From: Crassaminicella indica
GTDB taxonomy: Bacteria; Bacillota; Clostridia; Peptostreptococcales; Thermotaleaceae
DNA: 64,000 bases
Assembly: GCF_019203185.1 (NCBI RefSeq)
Contig: NZ_CP078093.1
Coordinates: 992,001-1,056,000 of the forward strand
Direction of reading: 5' to 3'
The notes beneath the pieces are model-generated. The model was given only the letters and a program-made list of their open reading frames with translations, was not told where the DNA came from and ran no database searches. Positions 36,926 to 46,615 of this stretch are shown here, piece after piece. The translations under genes and the position numbers were made by a program. The stretch's first letter is position 1; the number at the start of each line of letters is the position of its first letter.

Positions 36926-38191
36926 ATGTTGAAATATGATATTGTTGTAATCGGAGGCGGTCCTGCAGGACTTGCAGCAGCTATTGAAGCGAAGAAAAAT
37001 GGCGTAGATAATATCTTAGTAATAGAAAGAGACAGAGAACTAGGTGGAATACTTCAGCAATGTATTCACAATGGCTTTGGACTTCATGTTTTTAAAGAGG
37101 AGTTAACAGGACCTGAATATGCAGAAAAATTCATTACTGAGCTAAAGAATATGGGTATTGAATATAAGCTAGATACAATGGTACTAGAAATTGGAGAAAA
37201 TAAAGTGATTAGTGCTATTAATACTGTAGATGGATTTATGAGTATAAAGGCAGGAGCTGTTATTCTTGCTATGGGATGTAGAGAGAGAACAAGAGGAGCT
37301 ATAAATATTCCAGGAACAAGACCTGCTGGAGTATTTACAGCAGGAACAGCACAAAGATTTGTGAATATGGAAGGATATATGGTAGGAAAAAGGGTAGTTA
37401 TTTTAGGTTCAGGAGATATTGGACTTATTATGGCAAGAAGAATGACATTAGAAGGAGCAAAAGTACTTGCTGTAGCAGAGCTTATGCCTTTTTCTGGAGG
37501 ACTTACTAGAAATATTGTACAATGCTTAGAGGATTATGATATTCCTTTATTCCTTAGCCATACTCTTGTAGAAATAAAAGGAAAAGACAGAGTAGAAGGG
37601 GTAGTTATTGCAAAGGTAGATGAAAATAGAAAACCAATAAAAGGAACAGAAAAACATTACGATTGTGATACATTATTATTATCTGTAGGACTTATCCCAG
37701 AGAATGAGCTATCTAAAAATGCTGGTATAAAACTAGATTCTATTACATCAGGACCTATCGTAAACGAATCTATGGAGACAAGCATAGAAGGTGTTTTTGC
37801 TTGTGGAAACGTAGTACACGTACATGACTTAGTAGACTTTGTAACAGCAGAAAGCAAAAGAGCAGGTAAAAATGCTGCAAGATATATCAAAAAAGAAATA
37901 AAATCAGAAGGAAAAACAGCAAAAACAAAGCCAGGAGATGGAATAAGATATATAGTTCCTCATATGGTGAGACCAGAAAATGTTGAAGATACATTAGATT
38001 TATTCATGAGAGTAGATAATGTATATAAAGATATGGAAATGGTTGTAAAGGTTGATGGAAAAGAAATAAAAAGAATGAAAAAGAAACATTTAGCTCCTGG
38101 AGAAATGGAATCTGTAAAAATTAAAAAAGAAGATTTAGTGTTTGGAGAAGATGCTATTATTACTGTTCATTTAGAAAAGGAGGGAGCATAG
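36926..38191 (+). CDS. FAD/NAD-dependent oxidoreductase subunit (GlpB-like)
   Basis: Pyridine nucleotide-disulfide-type flavoprotein of 421 residues: FAD motif VIGGGPAGLAAAIEAKKNG, NAD-type second Rossmann VILGSGDIGLIMARRM near 155, GLIPENELSKNAGI and EGVFACGNVVHVHDLVDFV near the C-terminus. Known partner of the GlpA-like dehydrogenase in three-gene G3P dehydrogenase clusters, where it probably passes electrons on to NAD or a quinone/ferredoxin carrier. GGGAGTG precedes ATG; the stop codon touches the next start. Confidence 0.88.
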   Translation: MLKYDIVVIGGGPAGLAAAIEAKKNGVDNILVIERDRELGGILQQCIHNGFGLHVFKEELTGPEYAEKFITELKNMGIEYKLDTMVLEIGENKVISAINTVDGFMSIKAGAVILAMGCRERTRGAINIPGTRPAGVFTAGTAQRFVNMEGYMVGKRVVILGSGDIGLIMARRMTLEGAKVLAVAELMPFSGGLTRNIVQCLEDYDIPLFLSHTLVEIKGKDRVEGVVIAKVDENRKPIKGTEKHYDCDTLLLSVGLIPENELSKNAGIKLDSITSGPIVNESMETSIEGVFACGNVVHVHDLVDFVTAESKRAGKNAARYIKKEIKSEGKTAKTKPGDGIRYIVPHMVRPENVEDTLDLFMRVDNVYKDMEMVVKVDGKEIKRMKKKHLAPGEMESVKIKKEDLVFGEDAIITVHLEKEGA

Positions 38192-38545
38192 ATGAAAAAG
38201 CATCAATTAGTATGTATTGTATGTCCAATGGGATGTCATATAGAAGTAGAGAAAAATAAAGATGAATATATAGTAACAGGAAACAAATGTCCTAGAGGAA
38301 AAGCATATGGGGTAAAGGAGCTTACTAACCCTACAAGAGTTGTAACAACAACCGTAAAAATTAAAGGAGGATTACTAAATAGGCTTCCTGTAAAGACAAA
38401 AGAAGCTATTCCAAAGGATAAAATATTTGAATGTATGAAATTCATTGATTCTATAGAGGTTGAGGCTCCAGTTTCAGTAGGAGATATTATTGCAAAAGAT
38501 ATCTTGGGAACAGGAGTAGACCTTGTTGCATCAAGAAGTATGTAA
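38192..38545 (+). CDS. DUF1667 protein (third subunit of the G3P dehydrogenase set)
   Basis: 117 residues with CIVCPMGCHIEVEK and GNKCPRGKAYG: a C-x2-C-x3-C ... C pattern suited to a metal or Fe-S site, followed by LTNPTRVVTTTVKI and KTKEAIPKDKIFECM. DUF1667 members regularly follow GlpA-like and NAD-flavoprotein genes, as here, and may be the electron-transfer subunit; direct function is not established. The start follows the preceding stop without a gap, indicating translational coupling. Confidence 0.88.
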   Translation: MKKHQLVCIVCPMGCHIEVEKNKDEYIVTGNKCPRGKAYGVKELTNPTRVVTTTVKIKGGLLNRLPVKTKEAIPKDKIFECMKFIDSIEVEAPVSVGDIIAKDILGTGVDLVASRSM

Positions 38546-38546
38546 A

Positions 38547-38580
38547 GAAAGTGTACAATTATGTATACTTTCTTTTTTTG
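38547..38580 (+). terminator. Terminator of the G3P dehydrogenase operon
   Basis: GAAAGTGTACA / TGTATACTTTC stem (38547-38557, 38562-38572) with T7. From here to about 38810 I see no gene or recognisable element, only AT-rich intergenic DNA. Confidence 0.88.
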
Positions 38581-38817
38581 TATTATTTTTAAAATAATCT
38601 ATGAATATAGTCGTATAAATGCAAGAATTGGAATGTAAAATGCCATACTAAACATATGATCATGGAAATATATGATAAAATAAAACAGTATAACCATTGG
38701 AAGATGCAGGATTTTTAAGAATAGAATAAAAATTATAAATAAAAGGAAAAAAAATCGCCTAGCAAAATGAAATAATAATCAATTTGAATTGCAAATAGTT
38801 GAAAATACTTGCATACA

Positions 38818-38859
38818 TTGACATTATCGTATATTTGTATTACAATATCCTTGCAAGGA
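38818..38859 (+). promoter_or_regulatory. Promoter and palindromic operator of the GntR-type gene
   Basis: TTGACA 38818-38823, 17-base spacer, TACAAT 38841-38846, then the perfect 12-bp palindrome TCCTTGCAAGGA at 38848-38859 over the expected transcription start. Position and symmetry suggest autorepression by the GntR protein. Confidence 0.65.
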
Positions 38860-38926
38860 ATAGTATTACCAGCGATGTCGACAATTGACATAATCAGGTA
38901 AAATATGAAAAAATGTGGGGGATAGT

Positions 38927-39595
38927 ATGGCGAGAGATTTATTAAATGAAGATAATACAGGTTTGTCCCTAACATCAAAGATATTCAATATATTAAGAGA
39001 AGATATACTCAATGGAAAATATGCTGAAGGTGAAAAGCTGGGAGAAGCAAAATTGGCAGAAGAACTCGGTGTAAGTCGTACACCAGTAAGAGAAGCTCTT
39101 AAACAGCTAGAACTTGATGGTATTGTAGAAAATAAGCCTAATAGAGGAGTTATAGTATTAGGTATATCTAAGCAAGATATTGAAGATATATATACTATAA
39201 GAACTGCAATAGAAGGAATAGCTGCTAAATGGGCTGTAGAAAGAATTACAGAAAAAGAATTAGAAGAATTAAAAGAAGCTTATGAATTGATGGAATTTTA
39301 TACTTTTAAAAATGATATTGAAAAATTTGCAGAATTAAATACAAAATTTCATGAAATTATTTATAAAGCAACAAAGAGCAGATATCTTGAACAAGTACTT
39401 AAGGATTTTCAGTATTATATGAAGAAAACTAGAATAAAATCTCTACATGTTCAAGGTAGAATGAATGATTCTCTAAAAGAACATAAAATTATTTTAGATG
39501 CTTTTTTGAATAAAGATCCAGATACAGCACAAAGAGCATTAACAAACCATGTGGAGAATTCAAGAAAAAATGTAGAAGATAATGTAAAGGCGTAA
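38927..39595 (+). CDS. GntR-family regulator, FadR (FCD) subfamily
   Basis: About 222 residues: N-terminal winged helix (LREDILNGKYAEGEKLGEAKLAEELGVSRTPVREALKQLE region) and an all-helical FCD ligand domain (IRTAIEGIAAKWAVERI, FHEIIYKATKSRYLEQ, EHKIILDAFLNKD). FCD regulators usually bind small organic acids and repress adjacent catabolic genes. ATG 38927 has GGGGG 6 bases upstream; the longer start at 38915 has none. Followed by a terminator and the decarboxylase gene. Confidence 0.9.
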   Translation: MARDLLNEDNTGLSLTSKIFNILREDILNGKYAEGEKLGEAKLAEELGVSRTPVREALKQLELDGIVENKPNRGVIVLGISKQDIEDIYTIRTAIEGIAAKWAVERITEKELEELKEAYELMEFYTFKNDIEKFAELNTKFHEIIYKATKSRYLEQVLKDFQYYMKKTRIKSLHVQGRMNDSLKEHKIILDAFLNKDPDTAQRALTNHVENSRKNVEDNVKA

Positions 39596-39621
39596 GACTA
39601 CTGCAATAGTAGTCTTTTTTG
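39595..39621 (+). terminator. Terminator between the GntR gene and the decarboxylase
   Basis: AGACTACT / AGTAGTCT perfect stem (39595-39602, 39608-39615) with T6, overlapping the GntR stop. Confidence 0.82.
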
Positions 39622-39639
39622 TATGTGAGGAGGATTAAT

Positions 39640-41079
39640 ATGAAATCATCTATTATTTTAAAAAGATTAACAGCATTAGCAAAAGAAAATATTGTATCCT
39701 TCCATGTACCAGGTCATAAAAATGGGAAGGCTTATAGAGGATACAAAGACCATATTTTTAACAATGCTTTATTAGCTTTAGATGTAACAGAAATTCCAGG
39801 AACTGATAATCTTCATGCACCAGAGGATATGATTAAAAAAGCACAAGAAAGGGCAGCAAAATTTTTTAAAGCAGATCATACTTTTTTCCTTATAAATGGT
39901 ACATCTACAGGAAATATTTCAGCACTTATGGCAGTAGCAAATCCAAATGAAAAAGTTATTGTACCAAGAGATTGTCATAAATCGGTTATGAATGGATGTA
40001 TATTAGGAGGATTGATTCCTGTATATATTAATCCTAAAGTAAGTAAAGAGCATAATATTTCTATGGGCATAGAAGCAGAAACGGTAGAAAAAGCTATTCT
40101 TGAAAATAAGGAGGTAAGGGCTGTTGTTTTAACTTATCCTAATTATTATGGGATTTGTTCAGATATTGAAGCAATTGCAAAGGTGGTACATAAATATAAT
40201 AAGATTCTAATTGTAGATGAGGCTCATGGAGCTCATTTTAATTTAAGTAAAGAGCTACCGATACCAGCTATAGAAGCAGGTGCAGATATTGTTATTCAAA
40301 GCACACATAAAACGCTTCCTAGCTTTACACAAGCTTCGATGCTTCATGTAAAATCAGAAAGAGTAAATATAGACCGATTGAGATTTATGCTAAGGATGAA
40401 TCAGAGCAGTAGTCCTTCTTATTTGCTGATGTCATCATTAGATGAAGCAAGAGCTATTGTAGAAAGTGAAGGAAGAGTACTTATGAATGAGCTTTTAGAA
40501 AATATTAATAAATTTCATGAAAAAATATCAAATATTAAAGGTATAAAGGTATTAGATAAGAGCTTGATAGGAAGATATGGTATAAAGGATATTGATAGAA
40601 CAAGAATTGTTTTAGATATGACAGACTTTGGAATAAGTGGAACAAGCTTAGAAAAATTATTAAGAGATGAATATGGGATACAGATGGAAATGAGCGATAT
40701 AAAGCATATAGTTGCTGTATGTACGATTGGTAATGATGCAAAGGATTTTGAAAAATTATTGAAAGCTTTAATAAGTATAAAAAAGAAAAGAGAAGTTAGA
40801 AAAATAGAGACTATTCCATTATTGGCTTCTATTCCTAAAATGTGCATTCCTCCAAGAGAAGCTGCATTTTGTAATAAAAGATCAATTCCTTTTAAACAGA
40901 GCAGTGGAAAAATCAGTGGAGAATATATTATTCCTTATCCTCCAGGGATTCCTATTATCTGTCCAGGAGAAGAAATCACACAAGAAATAATTGATTATGT
41001 AGAGCTGTTGAAAGAAAAAAAAATAAATATAATAGGAATGGATGATGATCATTTAGAAAATATAAAAGTGATCGAATAA
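39640..41079 (+). CDS. Orn/Lys/Arg decarboxylase family, PLP-dependent
   Basis: 479-residue class-III-type amino acid decarboxylase. FHVPGHKNG near the start, NGTSTGNISA, VPRDCHKS, VDEAHGAHF and the PLP-lysine motif STHKTLPSFTQ are all present; the C-terminal domain carries PLLASIPKMCIPPREAAF and YPPGIPIICPGE. Most similar in layout to the short Gram-positive arginine/lysine decarboxylases (SpeA/YaaO type), so agmatine or cadaverine would be the product; exact substrate is uncertain. GAGGAGG lies just upstream of ATG 39640. Confidence 0.9.
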   Translation: MKSSIILKRLTALAKENIVSFHVPGHKNGKAYRGYKDHIFNNALLALDVTEIPGTDNLHAPEDMIKKAQERAAKFFKADHTFFLINGTSTGNISALMAVANPNEKVIVPRDCHKSVMNGCILGGLIPVYINPKVSKEHNISMGIEAETVEKAILENKEVRAVVLTYPNYYGICSDIEAIAKVVHKYNKILIVDEAHGAHFNLSKELPIPAIEAGADIVIQSTHKTLPSFTQASMLHVKSERVNIDRLRFMLRMNQSSSPSYLLMSSLDEARAIVESEGRVLMNELLENINKFHEKISNIKGIKVLDKSLIGRYGIKDIDRTRIVLDMTDFGISGTSLEKLLRDEYGIQMEMSDIKHIVAVCTIGNDAKDFEKLLKALISIKKKREVRKIETIPLLASIPKMCIPPREAAFCNKRSIPFKQSSGKISGEYIIPYPPGIPIICPGEEITQEIIDYVELLKEKKINIIGMDDDHLENIKVIE

Positions 41080-41237
41080 AGCTTTAAAAGATAGTTTAAT
41101 CAAAATTACTGCATGATTCAATACATAAAAAAGCAAAAATTTTAATATTTAAAAATTAATAAAATAAAAGGATATATAGAATTTTTGTCGAATTATCAGA
41201 AAATAAAGTAATATAAAATTATATTGGGGGAAGGGCT

Positions 41238-43325
41238 ATGAAAAGTTTAAAGCATCAATTGATTGCTATTATGCTTTTAGTTGTAATTATACCTTTTATT
41301 TTATCAAATATTACAGGGTATTTTTTTATTGGTAAGCATTATCAAAAAGAGATAGAGGAGAATAATAAGATATTTGCTACTACAGTTGCTGACCATGTAC
41401 AAAGCTTTATTGACAAAGCTTATGCATTAACAGAAGAAATTGCACATAATAATGATGTGAAAAGCTTTATACCAGAAAAGCAAAGAGCAGTATTATTAGA
41501 TAATATTAAAAGAAACCCTTATTTTGACTTATTGTATATACAAGGAACAGATGGTATGCAGACAGCAAAAACAAAGGGAACTTTAGGAAATAGATCGGAG
41601 CGATTTTGGTTTGTAAAATTTATGAAGGATAAAAAGCCATTTGTGAGTAAGTCATATCCTACGGTTTTAGGAAATGGAACTGTTCCAGTTACTTCTATTA
41701 TTTTACCTATATATGATGAAAATGATGATCTAAAAGGAATAATGGGCTCAGACTTAAAATTAGATTGTATTCAAGATATGGTAGAAAAATTCAGTGTAGG
41801 AGATGACAAATATGCATATGTTTTAGATGGCAAAGGGGTAGTGATTGCTCATCCAGATAAAAAACAGGTGGAAGAGCTTTATAATTATAAAACATTTGAA
41901 AAAACTGTTGTAGTAAAAGATAATAGTGGAAATGCAGTTTTAGATGAACAAGGAAATCAAAAGATGAAAACTGAAGCTATACAGATTCCAAATAAGTTAA
42001 AGGAGATAACAGAGAAGGCTTTAAAAGGAGAATCAGGTGTAGCTGAATATACTGATAATAATGGAGAAGTGGTTATTAGTGCATATACTTCTATTGAGTT
42101 GCCAGGACATTCAGATGCTTGGGCTGTGATTACTGTTCAGAAAAAGGAAAAAGCAATGGCATTTGTTACAGACGTTCATAAAATAAATATATTTATAGGG
42201 TTAGTATTAATGCTGTTGGTAGCATTTATAGCATATGTTATTTCAAATAGGATTACAAAGCCTATTGCTAATATGATGAAGCTTATGGAAACTGCTGCTG
42301 ATGGAGATTTGACAGTCGTTTCTAATATTAAAGCTAAGAATGAAGTTGGAAAGTTAAGTGAAAGCTTTAATAAAATGATAAATGGAATGAAGGAGCTGCT
42401 TAAAAGAATAAAGGATCTTTCAAATTCAGTAGAGAAATCATCTGAACTCCTTTCGATGACAACAGAACAATCAGCAGTAGCTATTGATGAAGTAGCAAGA
42501 ACTATTGAAGAAGTTGCAAATGGTGCAAATGAACAAGCAAAGGAGGCAGAAGAGGGAGTTCAAGCTGCAGCAGAGCTTGCAAAAGAAATTGAAAATATAG
42601 CAGAACAGCTAAAAATCAGTCAAAGCTATGCTGATGAAGTTTATAATATAAATAACAAGGGACTAGACGCTATAAAGAGATTACAGGATAAGACATTTGA
42701 AAGTAACGAAGCATCAAGACAAGTGGCAGAAGTCGTAAATTCATTGACTAATAAAACAAAAGCAATTGACAATATTGTAGAAACTATTATGAGCATTGCT
42801 GAACAAACCAATTTATTGGCTTTAAATGCAGCTATTGAAGCAGCGAGAGCAGGAGATGCAGGACGTGGCTTTGCTGTAGTAGCTGAAGAGGTTAGAGAGC
42901 TTGCCGAAAGCACAGGAAATTCTAGTAATAATGTAAGAGAGATAATTACAACTATCCAAAAGGATGTAATGTTAGCTCAAAAGACAATGGAGCTTTCAGA
43001 GGAATTGGTAAAGGATCAAAATGCTGCGATACATCATGTGCAACAAATTGCTGAACAAATTGCAAGGGCTGTAGGAAGCATTGTAGAGAGGATCCATGCT
43101 CTTGCTAAAAGTGCAGAAAATATATCTGATAGTAAAGAACGAGTATTATCAGTAATAGAGAATGTATCTGCTGTATCAGAAGAAACGGCAGCAGCATCTC
43201 AAGAGGTTTCTGCTTCTACACAGGAGCAAACAGCTTCTATGCAGCAATTAAGTTCTTTAGCAGAAGAATTAGATCAAATGGCGAAAGAGCTAGAAAAGAC
43301 AATAAAAATATTTAAATTAAATTAA
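41238..43325 (+). CDS. Methyl-accepting chemotaxis protein with dCache sensor
   Basis: 695 residues: TM1 about 8-29, an extracellular double-Cache domain ([20 protein letters not shown] and the membrane-proximal DAWAVITVQ), TM2 about 313-335, a HAMP domain ([21 protein letters not shown]), and the cytoplasmic coiled coil with hairpin tip [20 protein letters not shown]...[12 protein letters not shown]. It signals to CheA/CheW, none of which are in the window. It lies directly before a tripartite tricarboxylate transporter operon, so a carboxylate ligand is a reasonable guess. Ends in a strong terminator. Confidence 0.96.
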   Translation: MKSLKHQLIAIMLLVVIIPFILSNITGYFFIGKHYQKEIEENNKIFATTVADHVQSFIDKAYALTEEIAHNNDVKSFIPEKQRAVLLDNIKRNPYFDLLYIQGTDGMQTAKTKGTLGNRSERFWFVKFMKDKKPFVSKSYPTVLGNGTVPVTSIILPIYDENDDLKGIMGSDLKLDCIQDMVEKFSVGDDKYAYVLDGKGVVIAHPDKKQVEELYNYKTFEKTVVVKDNSGNAVLDEQGNQKMKTEAIQIPNKLKEITEKALKGESGVAEYTDNNGEVVISAYTSIELPGHSDAWAVITVQKKEKAMAFVTDVHKINIFIGLVLMLLVAFIAYVISNRITKPIANMMKLMETAADGDLTVVSNIKAKNEVGKLSESFNKMINGMKELLKRIKDLSNSVEKSSELLSMTTEQSAVAIDEVARTIEEVANGANEQAKEAEEGVQAAAELAKEIENIAEQLKISQSYADEVYNINNKGLDAIKRLQDKTFESNEASRQVAEVVNSLTNKTKAIDNIVETIMSIAEQTNLLALNAAIEAARAGDAGRGFAVVAEEVRELAESTGNSSNNVREIITTIQKDVMLAQKTMELSEELVKDQNAAIHHVQQIAEQIARAVGSIVERIHALAKSAENISDSKERVLSVIENVSAVSEETAAASQEVSASTQEQTASMQQLSSLAEELDQMAKELEKTIKIFKLN

Positions 43326-43326
43326 T

Positions 43327-43363
43327 AAAAAACCTAAGGGCTTTTGTCCTTAGGTTTTTTGTT
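43327..43363 (+). terminator. Terminator of the chemoreceptor gene
   Basis: AACCTAAGG / CCTTAGGTT stem with flanking A- and T-runs (43331-43339, 43348-43356). Confidence 0.88.
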
Positions 43364-43386
43364 TTGAAAAATCAGAAAAAAATAAA

Positions 43387-43532
43387 TTGACCATACAAAA
43401 AAAATATGGTAAAATCAAACCGAATTAACAAAAACTTAACAATTAACAAACATAATCTTAATAAACATTATTTATTTTAACATAAAATTAATAATAATAA
43501 GGGTTTAAAGGAGGGTAGAGAAAACGATTTCA
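43387..43532 (+). promoter_or_regulatory. Promoter, inverted repeat and cre-like site before tctC
   Basis: TTGACC 43387-43392, 17-base spacer, TAAAAT 43410-43415. ACCATA...TATGGT (43390-43395, 43405-43410) is an inverted repeat inside the promoter. AGAAAACGATTTCA at 43519-43532 matches the CcpA cre consensus TGWNANCGNTNWCA at all but the first base, roughly 100 bases downstream of the start, as in roadblock repression. Confidence 0.55.
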
Positions 43533-43555
43533 TATTATATTAAAGGAGGATGCAT

Positions 43556-44542
43556 ATGAAAAAATTATTAATGATTTTATTAAGTGGTATGTTAGTTTTT
43601 TCTATGATAGGATGTGCAGATAAAAGTAAGGATACAAGCTCTAAGGAAAGCTCTTCGGGAAATTTCCCAAATAAACCAATAGAAGTAATTGTTGCTTATA
43701 AAGCTGGAGGTGGTACTGATAGAGGGGCGAGAGTATTAGCACCAATAGCAGAAGAAAAATTAGGACAGCCATTTGTTATAATAAATAAGCCTGGTGCTGA
43801 TGGAGAGTTAGGCTTTACAGAATTAGCACAAGCAAAACCAGATGGATATACGATAGGGTTTATAAATTTACCTACATTTGTTAGCTTACCACTTCAAAGA
43901 AATACAAAATATACAAAAGATGATGTTGTACCAATTATAAATCATGTTTATGATCCGGGAGTATTAGTTGTTAAAGCAGATAGTCAGTGGAAAACACTTG
44001 AAGATTTTATTACATATGCAAAGGAAAATCCAGAAAAAATCACTGTGTCTAATAATGGTACAGGTGCGTCAAATCATATAGGTGCTGCTCATTTGGCTTA
44101 TGAAGCAGGTATAAAGCTTACTCATGTACCTTTTGGAGGAAGCTCTGATATGCTTGCAGCTTTAAGAGGAGGACATGTTGATGCTACTGTAGCAAAGGTA
44201 AGTGAAGTTGCAAATTTAGTAAAATCAGGGGAGTTAAGAATATTAGCTTCTTATACAAAAGAAAGATTAGAAGATTTTCCAGAGGTTCCAACACTAAAGG
44301 AAAAAGGATATGATATATTATTTGGTTCAGCTAGAGCTATTGTTGCACCAAAAGGAACACCAGATAAAATTGTAAAGATTTTACATGACAAATTAAAAGA
44401 AGCAATTGAATCAGATGAACATATGAAAGCTGCAAAGAACGCAGATTTACCAATTAAATATATGTCATCTCAAGAATTAAAAGAATTTATGGATGAACAA
44501 GAAGCTTATTTAAAGGATATTACAACAAAGCTTGATTTATAA
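43556..44542 (+). CDS. tctC: TctC-type solute-binding lipoprotein (Bug family)
   Basis: Extracellular binding subunit of a tripartite tricarboxylate transporter. Lipoprotein signal ending in SMIGC, a short Ser/Lys linker, then FPNKPIEVIVAYKAGGGTDRGARVLA, INKPGADGELGF, and GASNHIGAAHLAYEAGIKLTHVPFGGSSDMLAALRGGHVD, all typical of Bug proteins. Length 328. ATG 43556 is preferred over 43550, since AAAGGAGG ends at 43549. Ligand (citrate, tartrate, aromatic acid or other) is not determinable. Confidence 0.93.
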   Translation: MKKLLMILLSGMLVFSMIGCADKSKDTSSKESSSGNFPNKPIEVIVAYKAGGGTDRGARVLAPIAEEKLGQPFVIINKPGADGELGFTELAQAKPDGYTIGFINLPTFVSLPLQRNTKYTKDDVVPIINHVYDPGVLVVKADSQWKTLEDFITYAKENPEKITVSNNGTGASNHIGAAHLAYEAGIKLTHVPFGGSSDMLAALRGGHVDATVAKVSEVANLVKSGELRILASYTKERLEDFPEVPTLKEKGYDILFGSARAIVAPKGTPDKIVKILHDKLKEAIESDEHMKAAKNADLPIKYMSSQELKEFMDEQEAYLKDITTKLDL

Positions 44543-44601
44543 TATTGATGATAGGGGATAAATTAAATTTGTCCCCTATTGTAAATAGAGGAGGAAGCTT
44601 T

Positions 44602-45033
44602 ATGAAAAAGAACAACCTTTTTCTAGGAGCAGTGATGCTTGGGATTGCTTTAATATATTATATGATGATAGGAAAGCTGCCAGAGGAAGCAGCGCTCTAT
44701 CCTACATTTGTTGCTTTAGTTTTAGGATTTTTATCTATACTATTTATTATTAAAACGGCTATATCAAAAGAAGTAGAAAAAGAAAAGAAAATTTTTGATG
44801 GATTTGAAGTAAAACAATTCATATTTGTTTTTTCAATGGCTACATTTTATATTGTACTTATACAAATATTAGGTTATTTTGTATCTACTTTCTTATTTTT
44901 AATAATTACCTTGTGTGGTTTAAAAGCGAACAAACTTTATGCTCTTTGTACAAGTGTAGGATTTAGTATTTTTGTACTTATTCTTTTCAAAATATTATTG
45001 AATGTACCTCTTCCAAGAGGATTTATATTCTAG
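44602..45033 (+). CDS. tctB: TctB-type small membrane subunit
   Basis: 143 residues with four hydrophobic segments (NLFLGAVMLGIALIYYMM; YPTFVALVLGFLSILFII; FIFVFSMATFYIVLI; the C-terminal pair), as expected for the poorly conserved TctB subunit. Identity rests mainly on its place between tctC and tctA. ATG 44602 follows GAGGAGG; the longer frame from 44545 has no ribosome site. Confidence 0.88.
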   Translation: MKKNNLFLGAVMLGIALIYYMMIGKLPEEAALYPTFVALVLGFLSILFIIKTAISKEVEKEKKIFDGFEVKQFIFVFSMATFYIVLIQILGYFVSTFLFLIITLCGLKANKLYALCTSVGFSIFVLILFKILLNVPLPRGFIF

Positions 45034-45050
45034 AAAGTGAGGGAACAAGA

Positions 45051-46556
45051 GTGGAAGATGTATTATACGGTTTTATACATGCTCTTGATTGGGTAAATCT
45101 TTTAGCAGCTTTTTTAAGTGTTGCTGTAGGGATTACTATTGGTGCATTGCCAGGTCTTTCTGCTGCTATGGGAGTAGCACTACTTATTCCAGTTACCTTT
45201 GGAATGCCTGCTGAAACGGGACTTATTGCTTTGGTTGGAGTTTATTGTGGTGCTATATTTGGAGGATCTATATCTGCTATTTTGATATATACTCCTGGAA
45301 CACCTGCTGCTGCAGCAACAGCGATAGATGGATATCAACTTACATTAAAGGGAAAAGCAGGGAAAGCATTAGGAACAGCAGTTATTGCATCCTTTGGTGG
45401 AGCAATGATCAGTACTATAGCATTATATCTTTTTGCTCCAGCTTTAGCTAAGCTTGCATTAAAATTTGGACCTAGCGAATACTTTTGGCTTTCTATATTT
45501 GGGCTTACTATTATTGCAGGAGTAAGTTCAAAATCAATCCTAAAAGGGTTATTATCTGGAGCATTAGGGCTTTTGATATCAACTATAGGGATGGATCCTA
45601 TGCTTGGAAGACCTAGATTTACTTTTGATAGTATGTATTTAATTTCTGGTGTGCCGTTTACAGCTACGTTGATAGGTTTATTTTCTATGTCTCAGGTTTT
45701 AATGCTTGCTGAAAGCAAGATGAAGAAAAGTGGTATGTTAAGACATTTTGAGGATAAAGTGATACTTAGCTTAAAAGAACTAAAAACAATATTCCCAACA
45801 GTTATTAGATCGGGTGCAATAGGAAGTATTACAGGAATTCTTCCAGGTGCAGGAGCAACTATTGCAGCATTTATTGGGTATAATGAGGCAAGAAGATTTT
45901 CTAAAAATAAAGAATTGTTTGGGAAGGGAAGCATTGAAGGGGTAGCAGGTGCAGAGGCTGCAAATAATGGTGTTACAGGAGGTTCTTTGATTCCGACATT
46001 AACTTTAGGAATTCCAGGGGAAAGTGTAACAGCAGTATTATTAGGAGGACTGCTTATTAAAGGACTTCAACCAGGACCAGATCTTTTCACTATTCATGGA
46101 AAAGTAACATATACTTTTTTTGCAGGGTTTATTATTGTAAATGTTTTTATGTTAGTACTTGGACTTTTTGGAGCTAAATTTTTTGCTCATATCTCTAGAG
46201 TTCCTGACAGCTTTTTAATTCCTATTATATTTGCATTAAGTGTTGTAGGTTCTTATGCAATACATAATCAAATATTTGATGTTTGGGTTATGTTTGTATT
46301 TGGTATTATCGGATATTTTGTTAAAAAATTCGATTTGAATGCAGCAGCTATTGTATTAGCTTTAATTTTAGGACCAATTGGAGAGACTGGTCTTAGAAGG
46401 ACATTGATTATGAATGATGGAAGTATTGAGCCATTGTTTAGTAGTATTATTAGCTGGATTTTAATAGGATTAAGTGTATTTTCATTATTCTCTCCTATGC
46501 TTATGAAGAGGTTAGAGAAAAAAGAAGAGAAATTAAATGATGAATTAGCAAAATAA
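45051..46556 (+). CDS. tctA: TctA-type large membrane subunit
   Basis: 501 residues, about twelve membrane segments. The TctA signatures GITIGALPGLSAAMGVALLIPVTF near residue 26, TPGTPAAAATAIDGY near 84, and GSITGILPGAGATIAAFIGYNEARR near 260 are present, as is GVAGAEAANNGVTGGSLIPTLTLGIPG. Forms the transport channel with TctB, driven by ion gradient. GTG start with GAGGGAAC upstream, 17 bases after tctB. End of the operon, weak terminator follows. Confidence 0.95.
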   Translation: MEDVLYGFIHALDWVNLLAAFLSVAVGITIGALPGLSAAMGVALLIPVTFGMPAETGLIALVGVYCGAIFGGSISAILIYTPGTPAAAATAIDGYQLTLKGKAGKALGTAVIASFGGAMISTIALYLFAPALAKLALKFGPSEYFWLSIFGLTIIAGVSSKSILKGLLSGALGLLISTIGMDPMLGRPRFTFDSMYLISGVPFTATLIGLFSMSQVLMLAESKMKKSGMLRHFEDKVILSLKELKTIFPTVIRSGAIGSITGILPGAGATIAAFIGYNEARRFSKNKELFGKGSIEGVAGAEAANNGVTGGSLIPTLTLGIPGESVTAVLLGGLLIKGLQPGPDLFTIHGKVTYTFFAGFIIVNVFMLVLGLFGAKFFAHISRVPDSFLIPIIFALSVVGSYAIHNQIFDVWVMFVFGIIGYFVKKFDLNAAAIVLALILGPIGETGLRRTLIMNDGSIEPLFSSIISWILIGLSVFSLFSPMLMKRLEKKEEKLNDELAK

Positions 46557-46558
46557 TT

Positions 46559-46592
46559 TAAAGAGCTTGTTTTTATCGACAGGCTCTTTAAT
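46559..46592 (+). terminator. Probable terminator after tctA
   Basis: AAAGAGC.TG / CAGGCTCTTT stem with a modest T/A tail, located just after the stop codon. Confidence 0.6.
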
Positions 46593-46615
46593 TATAGGTG
46601 GAAGGGGAAAATATT

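Noticed and set aside
41150-41237. Sigma-D (flagellar) promoter before the chemoreceptor gene
   Set aside because: TAAA and GTCGAA-type boxes are present but the spacing (about 18) and match to GCCGATA are poor.
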